Assembly: GCA_030043505.1 (NCBI GenBank)
Contig: JASHXN010000110.1
Span: 1 to 8,237 of the forward strand
Reading direction: 5' to 3'
DNA from: Thermoplasmata archaeon
Lineage (GTDB): Archaea; Thermoplasmatota; Thermoplasmata; UBA184
Length of the DNA stretch: 8,237 nt
The notes beneath the pieces were generated by a model, which saw only the letters and a list, made by a program, of their open reading frames with translations, did no database searches and was not told where the DNA came from. Position numbers and translations under genes: made by a program. Position 1 is the first letter of the stretch; each line of letters begins with the position of its first letter. Shown one piece after another: positions 1 to 5,450 of the stretch.

Positions 1-960
1 CCCGCGCTTCGGATGCACCTGCTCGCGCTGGTGGCGAGCCACGCCGTCCGGACCGAGCCGGAGCTGCGCGAGTTCTTCGCCGCGACGTTCTACGGCCAGA
101 CGCTCCCGCTGCCGGACCTCCACCGGAAGCTCGACCGTGTGCGCACCTTCCTCGCGCGGCACGAGCTGCTCGAGAAGGGGACGGAGCTCCGGGCGACGCG
201 CTTCGGCGAGCTGACGAGCGAACTGTATCTCGACCCGCTGAGCGCGATCGTCCTCCGGGAAGCGCTCGCGCGCGCCCCTATCGGGGTCGGAACGTTCAGC
301 CTGCTCGCCGCCGTGGCGGCCACGCCCGACCTTCCGTCGTTGTTCCTGCGCCGCGGGGAGGAGGCGGACCTCCTGAGCCGCTACCACGACGAGGCGGACG
401 AGCTGCTCGTTCGGCCGGAAGAGCCTCCGCTCGAGCTCGACCTGGAGGGGTTCCTGGCGACGCTGAAGACGGCGACGGTGCTCGAAGCGTGGCTCGCCGA
501 AACCCCGATCGTCGAGATCACCGAGAAGTACAACCTCGGCGCCGGGGACCTCCGGACGAAGGTCGAGGACGCCGAGTGGCTGCTCTACGGGGCGGGACGG
601 CTCGCCGCCGCGTTCCAGCGGCGGCTCAGCCGTCCGCTGGACGATCTCGCGCTGCGGATTCGCTACGGCGTGCAGGAGGAGCTTCTCGACCTCGTCCGGC
701 TCCGGGGGATCGGGCGCGTCCGGGCCCGACTGCTGTTCCGTGCCGGGCTGCGCGACCGCGACGCGTTGCGGCAGGCGCCGTTCGCCCGCATCGAGACCGC
801 GCTCCGCTCGCGGGCGCTCGCGGAGATGGTCGTCGGGCAGCTCGACGGGACTAGGCGGCGGGTACCCCCGCCGGACGCCCCGTCGACCCCAGCGCCGGCC
901 CCAGCGCTCCGGAAGGGGGCGCGCCGTCTCGACGACTTTGAGGAAGCGGCGGAGCCGTGA
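1..960 (+). CDS. hel308: Hel308 (Ski2-like superfamily 2) DNA helicase, C-terminal part, 5' end outside the window
   Basis: The frame is open from base 1 and ends at TGA 958-960, so about 319 C-terminal residues are present; the RecA-like motor domains lie upstream of the window. Hel308 is an ATP-dependent 3'-to-5' helicase that unwinds lagging strands at stalled forks. Visible parts (numbered from base 1): a winged-helix stretch with TRFGELTSELYLDP (about 67-80); the ratchet helical bundle, including KTATVLEAWLAETP (about 156-168) and the following DLRTKVEDAEWLLY; and the C-terminal helix-hairpin-helix domain, with IRYGVQEELLDLVRL and then RGIGRVRARLLFRAG (about 235-249), which carries the RAR-type motif characteristic of Hel308. 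The last 40 residues are Pro/Ala-rich and end in RRLDDF plus a short acidic tail, loosely like a PCNA-binding box without the glutamine. The last 110 bases overlap the convergent Orc1/Cdc6-like gene. The first ATG, at base 13, is internal to the gene and not its start. Confidence 0.9.
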   Translation, partial: PALRMHLLALVASHAVRTEPELREFFAATFYGQTLPLPDLHRKLDRVRTFLARHELLEKGTELRATRFGELTSELYLDPLSAIVLREALARAPIGVGTFSLLAAVAATPDLPSLFLRRGEEADLLSRYHDEADELLVRPEEPPLELDLEGFLATLKTATVLEAWLAETPIVEITEKYNLGAGDLRTKVEDAEWLLYGAGRLAAAFQRRLSRPLDDLALRIRYGVQEELLDLVRLRGIGRVRARLLFRAGLRDRDALRQAPFARIETALRSRALAEMVVGQLDGTRRRVPPPDAPSTPAPAPALRKGARRLDDFEEAAEP

Positions 961-2035
961 CCCACTCGTCGATTGGCGTCAGGACCCGGAGCACGGAGCG
1001 GCTGCCGCCGGCGCCCCCGGTCCGTATCTCGCGTCGTACGTAGCCGGCCTGCTCGAGCCGTACGATCCGCCGCCAGAGCGTCGTCGTCGGCAGCGGCTCG
1101 TAACCGGCGACCTGCGCCAGCGCCGCCTCCGTGCGGCGGAGTTCGCCCAGCGGGGCGCAGACGCCGCCGCTCGCCCGCCCGATCGCCTCGACGACCCACG
1201 ATTCGATCCGGATCGTCGGCTCCCCGTGCGGGGGGACGAAGCCCCCCGCCGAGGGGGTACCGTTCCGGAGCAGCTCCCGACGCATCAGGTCGATCGCGCG
1301 GCGACTCCCGCCCCCGTCCTCGACCGCCCCGGCGACCCACCGTGACGTCCATGCGGCGGGCGGCGCCCGTCCGAGAGCTCGCTCGGCCCGGTCGCGGACG
1401 ATCTCCGCGAGCGATTCGGGAGGATAGTCGCGCAAGCGCACGGGAGGTCCCCAGATGGAGGGTCCTCCTCGCGGGCGCTCGGCCGAGACGAGCCCTTCCG
1501 GGGTACCTGCGACGATCGTCCACCACGGAGGCAACCCGGACTCCCCCTCCGGGAGGAACCGGTCGGGGCTCACGAGCGCGCGCAGCACGGGGGAGAGCTC
1601 GGGCCCGCCTACGACCGCGTCGTCCAGCACGACGACGAACGGACGGCGGTCCCGTCGGAGGCGTCGTAGAAGGCCCGCCAGGATCTCTGCGACCGGGAAT
1701 CCGCGCCCGTCGAACCCGTCGTCCAACGCGCGGAGAAGGGCGGCGGCGACCCCGTGCGGACCGTTCAATCCCGCCAGACGGACCCGAAGGAGGCGGGGCT
1801 CCCCGCCGCCCGGAGCCCTACGGAGCCGCTCGACGACCTCCCGGCCCGCGCGGCGCGCGACCGTCGAGGTCCCCGATCCGGCGGGTCCCGAGACGGCGAC
1901 GATCCACGGCGGCGGCGCGACCGGGTGGGGCGGGTCCAGCCGACGTACGACCTCCTCCACCTCCCCCTGGCGTGCGATCGGATGCGGCGCGAGCCAGTCG
2001 AGGGCGAGCACTTCCGGGTGCGGGACGGCGAACAT
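851..2035 (-). CDS. Orc1/Cdc6-like AAA+ protein with degenerate ATPase motifs
   Basis: The 394-residue protein has the layout of archaeal replication initiators: a PEVLALDWLAPHPIAR lead-in, an AAA+ core, a lid and a C-terminal winged helix (about 287-350). Orc1/Cdc6 proteins bind origins and help load MCM. The P-loop reads GPAGSGTS (50-57), with Thr56 (codon ACC, 1868-1870) where the catalytic lysine is expected. Walker B is LDD (137-139) instead of DE, and the sensor 1 region reads VAGTPEG without the usual Asn. The lid motif GGSRRAIDLM (242-251) keeps the sensor 2 arginines. ATP hydrolysis is therefore probably weak or absent, which suggests a paralogue with a DNA-binding or regulatory role, not the main initiator; that is inference. 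The start at 2035 is preferred because the TATA element near 2060 puts transcription at about 2034; an in-frame ATG at 2047 would add four residues. The Pro/Gly/Ala-rich last 35 residues overlap hel308. Confidence 0.8.
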   Translation of the reverse strand: MFAVPHPEVLALDWLAPHPIARQGEVEEVVRRLDPPHPVAPPPWIVAVSGPAGSGTSTVARRAGREVVERLRRAPGGGEPRLLRVRLAGLNGPHGVAAALLRALDDGFDGRGFPVAEILAGLLRRLRRDRRPFVVVLDDAVVGGPELSPVLRALVSPDRFLPEGESGLPPWWTIVAGTPEGLVSAERPRGGPSIWGPPVRLRDYPPESLAEIVRDRAERALGRAPPAAWTSRWVAGAVEDGGGSRRAIDLMRRELLRNGTPSAGGFVPPHGEPTIRIESWVVEAIGRASGGVCAPLGELRRTEAALAQVAGYEPLPTTTLWRRIVRLEQAGYVRREIRTGGAGGSRSVLRVLTPIDEWVTAPPLPQSRRDGAPPSGALGPALGSTGRPAGVPAA

Positions 2036-2054
2036 CGCATTGCACATATCTGCT

Positions 2055-2066
2055 GTGTATAAGAAA
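2055..2066. promoter_or_regulatory. Shared TATA element between the Orc1/Cdc6-like gene and mscS
   Basis: GTGTATAAGAAA on + reads TTTCTTATACAC on -, so one A+T-rich element could serve as the TATA box in both directions. On - it lies about 25 bases before ATG 2035 and would give a nearly leaderless transcript. On + transcription would start near 2086, leaving a leader of about 43 bases before the mscS ATG. The assignment rests on spacing and composition only. Confidence 0.5.
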
Positions 2067-2082
2067 ACTGTTGAGTGTTAGA

Positions 2083-2098
2083 TTCCCCTATGGAAACC
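2083..2098 (+). other. ORB-like sequence in an A+T-rich island beside the Orc1/Cdc6-like gene
   Basis: TTCCCCTATGGAAACC contains TGGAAAC, the core of archaeal origin recognition boxes, and a TTCC-N5-GGAA dyad; the classic ORB core has the same arms with a 3-base spacer. It sits in the most A+T-rich stretch of the window (2041-2098), next to an initiator-like gene, where archaeal origins often lie. I see only one copy and no neighbouring G-string, so a functional origin is unproven. Confidence 0.25.
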
Positions 2099-2119
2099 GC
2101 CTTCCGCGCGGTCGCCTGA
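2090..2119 (+). other. Possible nine-codon upstream ORF in the mscS leader
   Basis: An ATG at 2090 opens a frame reading METAFRAVA and stops at TGA 2117-2119, ten bases before the mscS ATG and in the same frame. The predicted transcript start (about 2086) falls almost on this ATG, so it could be translated as a leaderless start. It could equally be chance, or an old 5' end of mscS cut off by the TGA. Confidence 0.25.
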
Positions 2120-2128
2120 CCCCCCGAG

Positions 2129-3040
2129 ATGGCCGCCGCACCGCCCGACCGCCCGCTGGGGATCCTCGCGCGCGACCTCGTCATCGCCGCGGTGCTCGCC
2201 GCCGTGCTGCTCGTGCTGTTCGTCGGGTTCAACGGTCGGCTCCTGCACGGGTTCACCGCCGCCGAGGTGCTCCTGCTGGAGGGCGGCGCGGTCGTCCTCG
2301 TGGCGTTCCTGGTGGCGCGGGCGGTCACGAACGCCCTGAACGCCGTCCTGGCGCGCCAGGGTCTCGGGAACCGCGGCCACGCCGTGCGGCTGTTCGTCAA
2401 CCTGCTGATCGCCATCGCCACGACGCTGGCGCTGTTCAAGCTCTCCGGCGTCTCCGCCGAGTCGATCCTGCTGAGCGCCGGCCTCACCGGCGTCGTCCTC
2501 GGCCTCGCGTCGCAAACGGTCCTGGCGAACGTCTTCGCCGGGATCCTTCTCGTCTTCGCCGACCCGTTCCGGCCCGGCGACAGGGTCGGGTTCATCACCT
2601 GGCAGTTCGGCATCCTGGGCTCGTCGTACCCGCACGAGTCCGTCCCGCCGACCTACACGGGCACGGTCGAGGACGTCGGGCTCACGTACACGGTCGTCGC
2701 GCTGGACGTCGGAGGGTACGCGAAGATCCCGAACGGGATCGTGATCCAGGCGCTGGTCGTCCTCCCTCGCGGACACACCGTCCACCGCGTGCGGTTCACG
2801 CTCCCGCGCACGACCGCGCTCGCGGCGGTCGAGGCGACGCTCCCCGAGCTGAGCACCGCGTTCCCGCCGCCGTACCCGGGCGCCCCGACCGCGAGGGTCG
2901 AGGTCGCCGACCTGGCCGCCACGTCGTGGGACGCGGTCGTCGTCGTCGCCACCGACAACCGGGAACCGAACACGGTGCGCGACCGGGTGCTGCGGATCGT
3001 GCGCGGGAAGCTCGACGCGCCCGCCGCCGCGCGGCCTTAA
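2129..3040 (+). CDS. mscS: MscS-family mechanosensitive ion channel
   Basis: This 303-residue cytoplasmic-membrane channel belongs to the small-conductance mechanosensitive family, which opens under membrane tension to release solutes during osmotic downshock. Hydrophobic segments lie at about 13-35, 44-66 and 86-105. The pore helix follows (about 112-146): it is rich in Gly/Ala, starts SAGLTGVVLGLASQT and ends LVFADPFRPGDRV, the family signature. The beta domain follows, with GTVEDVGLTYT and YAKIPNG (197-203), and then an alpha/beta C-terminal domain; this order matches MscS. An extra loop of about 25 residues, with ITWQF and SYPHESVPP (about 154-178), sits between the pore and the beta domain. 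From memory, a similar insertion occurs in other archaeal homologues. No Shine-Dalgarno sequence precedes ATG 2129. The stop codon lies 34 bases before icd, so the two could be cotranscribed. Confidence 0.88.
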   Translation: MAAAPPDRPLGILARDLVIAAVLAAVLLVLFVGFNGRLLHGFTAAEVLLLEGGAVVLVAFLVARAVTNALNAVLARQGLGNRGHAVRLFVNLLIAIATTLALFKLSGVSAESILLSAGLTGVVLGLASQTVLANVFAGILLVFADPFRPGDRVGFITWQFGILGSSYPHESVPPTYTGTVEDVGLTYTVVALDVGGYAKIPNGIVIQALVVLPRGHTVHRVRFTLPRTTALAAVEATLPELSTAFPPPYPGAPTARVEVADLAATSWDAVVVVATDNREPNTVRDRVLRIVRGKLDAPAAARP

Positions 3041-3042
3041 AT
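3036..3042 (+). promoter_or_regulatory. TATA-like element overlapping the mscS stop codon, before icd
   Basis: CTTAAAT overlaps the TAA stop of mscS (3038-3040) and is the only A+T-rich run before icd. Transcription starting about 26 bases later (near 3066) would leave a leader of about nine bases, which would clip the Shine-Dalgarno sequence at 3064-3068. It may therefore be a weak internal promoter alongside read-through from mscS. Confidence 0.35.
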
Positions 3043-3063
3043 CCGACCGCGGTTCGGCGGCCC

Positions 3064-3068
3064 GGGAG
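3064..3068 (+). promoter_or_regulatory. Shine-Dalgarno sequence of icd
   Basis: GGGAG lies six bases before GTG 3075. It supports that non-ATG start, which also gives the canonical dehydrogenase N-terminus MTHRITLIPGDGIGPE. Confidence 0.55.
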
Positions 3069-3074
3069 CCTTCG

Positions 3075-4184
3075 GTGACGCACCGGATCACGCTCATTCC
3101 CGGCGACGGGATCGGTCCGGAGGTCACGAGCGCGGCGCGCCTCGTCGCCGAGGCGACGGGGGTCGGCTTCGAGTGGGACGTCGTCGAGGCGGGCGAGCCG
3201 GCGATCCGTCGCGAAGGCACGCCCCTCCCCGAGGCGGTCCTCGACTCGGTCCGCCGCAACCGCCTCTGCCTGAAGGGCCCGATCACCACGCCGATCGGCG
3301 GCGGATTCCGCTCCGTGAACGTCGCGCTGCGCCAGCAGCTCGACCTGTTCGCCTCGGTGCGGCCGGCGCGCGCGATCGCGGGGGAAGGGACACGGTTTCC
3401 CGAGACGGACCTGATCGTGGTGCGGGAGGCGACCGAGGGGCTCTACTCGGGCGTGGAGCACTGGGTCGACCGGGAGCACTCCGCCGCGGAATCGGTGGCG
3501 GTCGTGACCCGGAAGGCGTGCGACCGGATCATCCGCTTCGCCTTCGAGCTGGCGCGCAAGGAGCGGCGCCACCACGTGACCGCGGTCCACAAGGCGAACA
3601 TCATGAAGACGACCGGCGGGCTGTTCCAGGCGTCGTTCCGGGAGCTCGCGCCGAAGTACCCGGACCTGACCGCGGACGAGCGGCTGATCGACAACATGTG
3701 CATGCAGCTCGCCAAGAAGCCGAGCGAGTACGACGTCATCGTCACGACAAACCTGTTCGGCGACATCCTCTCCGACCTGTGCGCCGGCCTCGCCGGAGGG
3801 CTCGGCGTAGCCCCCGGGGCGTTGTTCGGCGACCAGATCGCCGCGTTCGAGCCGGTCCACGGCTCGGCCCCGAAGTACGCCGGGCAGGACCGGGCCGACC
3901 CGGTCGCCGAGATCCTGTGCGTCGAGCTCCTCCTCCGCCACCTCGGCGAACGGGAAGCCGCGGACCGGGTCTTCCGGGCCGTCTGGGAGACGATCGCCGA
4001 GAAGAAGGTCGTGACGTACGACCTCGCCTTGCCCGGCTACACGAACCGGCCCGTCCCCCCGTCGAGCTGCTCGGCGATGGCGAAAGAGATCGCGCGGAAG
4101 GTCCCGCTCGTCGACCTGAGCGCGCCGCTCCCCCGGCCGACGGCGACCGCCGGCGCGTCGGTCGACCCGCAGCTCGAGACCTAG
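3075..4184 (+). CDS. icd: Isocitrate dehydrogenase (beta-decarboxylating dehydrogenase family)
   Basis: The 369-residue enzyme would oxidise and decarboxylate isocitrate to 2-oxoglutarate in the citric acid cycle. It starts with the family signature LIPGDGIGPEV (7-17). The substrate loop TTPIGGGFRSVNVALRQ (71-87), with Ser80, Asn82 and Arg86, is the isocitrate type and not the isopropylmalate type. Other conserved residues are Arg96, Arg117 and Tyr124 (REATEGLYSGVE), Lys173 (VHKANIMK), Asp206, and Asp230 and Asp234 in NLFGDILSD. The cofactor region HGSAPKYAGQD has Lys267 and Tyr268, matching the NADP-binding Lys344/Tyr345 of the E. coli enzyme. VTYD keeps Tyr315 (E. coli Tyr391), but the position of E. 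coli Arg395 is Leu319, so NADP preference is likely but not certain. It is shorter than the E. coli enzyme (416 residues). Homoisocitrate dehydrogenase is the main alternative. The C-terminal 20 residues are low-complexity. Confidence 0.85.
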   Translation: MTHRITLIPGDGIGPEVTSAARLVAEATGVGFEWDVVEAGEPAIRREGTPLPEAVLDSVRRNRLCLKGPITTPIGGGFRSVNVALRQQLDLFASVRPARAIAGEGTRFPETDLIVVREATEGLYSGVEHWVDREHSAAESVAVVTRKACDRIIRFAFELARKERRHHVTAVHKANIMKTTGGLFQASFRELAPKYPDLTADERLIDNMCMQLAKKPSEYDVIVTTNLFGDILSDLCAGLAGGLGVAPGALFGDQIAAFEPVHGSAPKYAGQDRADPVAEILCVELLLRHLGEREAADRVFRAVWETIAEKKVVTYDLALPGYTNRPVPPSSCSAMAKEIARKVPLVDLSAPLPRPTATAGASVDPQLET

Positions 4185-4187
4185 GAC

Positions 4188-4219
4188 GCGGCTCCGACGA
4201 GCCGCTGCCCGCCGGCAGC
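4188..4219 (+). other. Two abutting perfect hairpins after icd
   Basis: GCGGCTC-CGAC-GAGCCGC (4188-4205; 7-bp stem, 4-base loop) is followed by GCTGCC-CGCC-GGCAGC (4204-4219; 6-bp stem, 4-base loop). They share two bases, so both cannot form fully at once. They begin three bases after the icd stop and have no T-run behind them, unlike a bacterial intrinsic terminator or a typical archaeal T-rich terminator. A role at the 3' end of the icd mRNA or as a protein-binding site is possible. The rest of the 159-base gap holds only the promoter of the next gene. Confidence 0.4.
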
Positions 4220-4296
4220 GTCGATCACGATCTCGAACGCCCGCATTCACGGGCCGACGTCCCGACGGCTTGGCAGCGCTCCGGCGATGCGAACTC

Positions 4297-4306
4297 AAGT
4301 TTAAGG
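4297..4306 (+). promoter_or_regulatory. TATA-like promoter element of the 4344 gene
   Basis: AAGTTTAAGG is the only A+T-rich run in this gap. It would start transcription near 4328, leaving a leader of about 16 bases that contains the Shine-Dalgarno sequence. Confidence 0.45.
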
Positions 4307-4330
4307 CACGGGCGAAGGCCTCTCGGACCT

Positions 4331-4335
4331 GGAGG
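4331..4335 (+). promoter_or_regulatory. Shine-Dalgarno sequence of the 4344 gene
   Basis: GGAGG lies eight bases before ATG 4344 and fixes that start codon. Confidence 0.6.
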
Positions 4336-4343
4336 CAGCTCCG

Positions 4344-4889
4344 ATGTCGTCGGCGCGACCGGTGCGGGTAGCCCGCGCCCCCGGGTCGGTCGACCCTGCG
4401 CCACGCTCCCGGTCCCCGGAGTCCTCCGAGCCGAAGGTGCCGTTCCGGCCCAACCGGGGCGCGACGACCCGGGGTCTTCGGCTGTCGCTGCTCTACGGGG
4501 TCGGTATCGCAGCGGTCTACGCGTTTCTGGTCGCCCTGACACGCTCGTCGTCGACGGGCGGGACGAGCGGGGCGACGTACGAATTGGAGCTCGCCGGGCT
4601 GCTCGCGGCGGTGCTGGGGGTGGGGGGCGCGCTGCTGGTCGTCAGTTCGACCCCGCGGGGCGTCCTGCTCGGCGAGGAGGAGGTCGTCATCGTCGGTCGT
4701 TTCGGTGGGCGGCACCCGTTTCCGCGCGGCGCACGCCTGCGGCGGCGGGTCGTCCAGCGGTTCCCTCCCGGGATCCTCTCGCCCGTGGCGATCGAGTCGA
4801 TCGAGCTTTCCGGATGGAGCCGACGCAAGACGTTCCTACTGGACGCGGAGCTGATCCCCGCCGATCCCGTCGAGGACGGGGCGGCGTGA
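4344..4889 (+). CDS. Two-helix membrane protein of unknown function
   Basis: I do not recognise this 181-residue protein. Residues 1-40 are Arg/Pro/Ser-rich and probably disordered. Two hydrophobic helices follow, at about 47-65 (SLLYGVGIAAVYAFLVAL) and 82-101 (ELAGLLAAVLGVGGALLVV), joined by a Ser/Gly/Thr-rich loop. The remaining 80 residues form a soluble, beta-rich region (VLLGEEEVVIVGRFGG, then GILSPVAIESIELSG) with a strongly basic patch RLRRRVV. This pattern of two helices plus a beta-rich cytoplasmic domain resembles bacterial-type PH-domain membrane proteins, but only in outline. By the positive-inside rule both ends would face the cytoplasm. It has its own promoter and Shine-Dalgarno sequence and converges on the H1-like gene with a single base between the two stop codons. 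Gene reality is well supported; function is unknown. Confidence 0.75.
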   Translation: MSSARPVRVARAPGSVDPAPRSRSPESSEPKVPFRPNRGATTRGLRLSLLYGVGIAAVYAFLVALTRSSSTGGTSGATYELELAGLLAAVLGVGGALLVVSSTPRGVLLGEEEVVIVGRFGGRHPFPRGARLRRRVVQRFPPGILSPVAIESIELSGWSRRKTFLLDAELIPADPVEDGAA

Positions 4890-4890
4890 C

Positions 4891-5319
4891 CTACGAAAGC
4901 AGGTCTTCCAGCTCGCCGGCGACGAGCGTCAGCAACTGGTCGAGCGAGCGGTTCTTCAACTCCGTGATGTGACCGGCGTCGGTCTCCATCCGGGCAAGGA
5001 ACTCGTCCCCGTCGCGCACGAACGATAACGAAAGGACATGCCGGCGTCCCCCGGGCAGCGGGACCTCCAATTCCGGGATCGGGACCTTCGTCGGCGCGGC
5101 CGGCTTCGAGGTCGACTTGGAGGGGGCCGTCCCCTTGGCTACCGGCTTCGACGCCGCCTTCGGCGTCGGTTTCGCCGGCGGCTTACCGGAGGTCACGGGG
5201 GGCTTCTTTGACGGAGCTGCCTTCGTCGGCGCCTTGGGTTTCGCCTTCGGTGCCGGTCGGGGAGGAACCTTCTTGGCCGGCGGCCGGCGCGTAGGGACCG
5301 AACGTCGCTTCGACGGCAT
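4891..5319 (-). CDS. Lys/Ala/Pro-rich (histone H1-like tail) protein with a small C-terminal domain
   Basis: No family is recognised for this 142-residue protein. Residues 1 to about 78 are almost wholly Lys, Arg, Ala, Pro, Ser and Thr, in short repeated units such as KPPAKPTPKA and APTKAAPSKK. The composition is like the tail of histone H1 and of bacterial AlgP/HU-like basic tails, and is expected to be disordered and to bind nucleic acid. Residues 80-142 are a compact acidic domain: predicted strands (HVLSLSFVRDG, EFLARMETD, HITELKNR) followed by a helix (SLDQLLTLVAGELEDLL). A chromatin or RNA-binding role is inference. ATG 5319 is preferred over the in-frame GTG 5346 because the TATA element at 5356-5365 would start transcription near 5334. 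The gene's stop codon is one base from that of the convergent membrane-protein gene. This strand, not the opposite one, is coding: the reverse frames give only Gly/Phe-rich shadows. Confidence 0.7.
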   Translation of the reverse strand: MPSKRRSVPTRRPPAKKVPPRPAPKAKPKAPTKAAPSKKPPVTSGKPPAKPTPKAASKPVAKGTAPSKSTSKPAAPTKVPIPELEVPLPGGRRHVLSLSFVRDGDEFLARMETDAGHITELKNRSLDQLLTLVAGELEDLLS

Positions 5320-5355
5320 CCGGCGAGAGGCCTCGGGCGGCCGCACTTGGCCCCC

Positions 5356-5365
5356 CTATTTATGG
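5356..5365 (-). promoter_or_regulatory. TATA box of the H1-like gene
   Basis: On - this reads CCATAAATAG, the clearest A+T-rich element in the 131-base gap between the H1-like gene and the GT-C-like gene. It is about 41 bases before ATG 5319, giving a leader of about 15 bases. On + it reads CTATTTATGG and could also feed the GT-C-like gene, with a leader of about 65 bases. Confidence 0.5.
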
Positions 5366-5415
5366 GTGCCGACGACCGACCTCTCCGGGGGCGGCTGCCG
5401 CCGGTCCGAACGCGA

Positions 5416-5425
5416 CCCTATGAAC
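5416..5425 (+). promoter_or_regulatory. Weak TATA-like element before the GT-C-like gene
   Basis: CCCTATGAAC lies about 30 bases before ATG 5451, where a TATA box would give an almost leaderless transcript. The match to the consensus is poor. No Shine-Dalgarno sequence is seen before ATG 5451, which fits leaderless translation. Confidence 0.25.
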
Positions 5426-5450
5426 GGTTGGCGGCCTCCCCGTCCCTCGG

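Noticed and set aside
973..3078. Long + strand frame of 701 codons
   Set aside because: Arg/Pro/Gly-rich translation with no family motifs. It is the shadow of the Orc1/Cdc6-like gene and mscS in G+C-rich DNA.
4188..4219. Calling the double hairpin an intrinsic terminator
   Set aside because: There is no T-run after either stem, and archaeal termination normally depends on T-rich tracts.
2796..4715. Long - strand frame of 639 codons
   Set aside because: It lies antisense to mscS, icd and the 4344 gene, has low-complexity Arg/Gly composition and shows no motif.
3173..4972. Long + strand frame of 599 codons overlapping icd
   Set aside because: It is a frame-shifted shadow of icd, full of Arg, Pro and Gly; the true frame carries all the dehydrogenase motifs.
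5320..5346. Longer start (GTG 5346) for the H1-like gene
   Set aside because: It lies upstream of the transcript start predicted from the TATA box at 5356-5365; ATG 5319 fits better.
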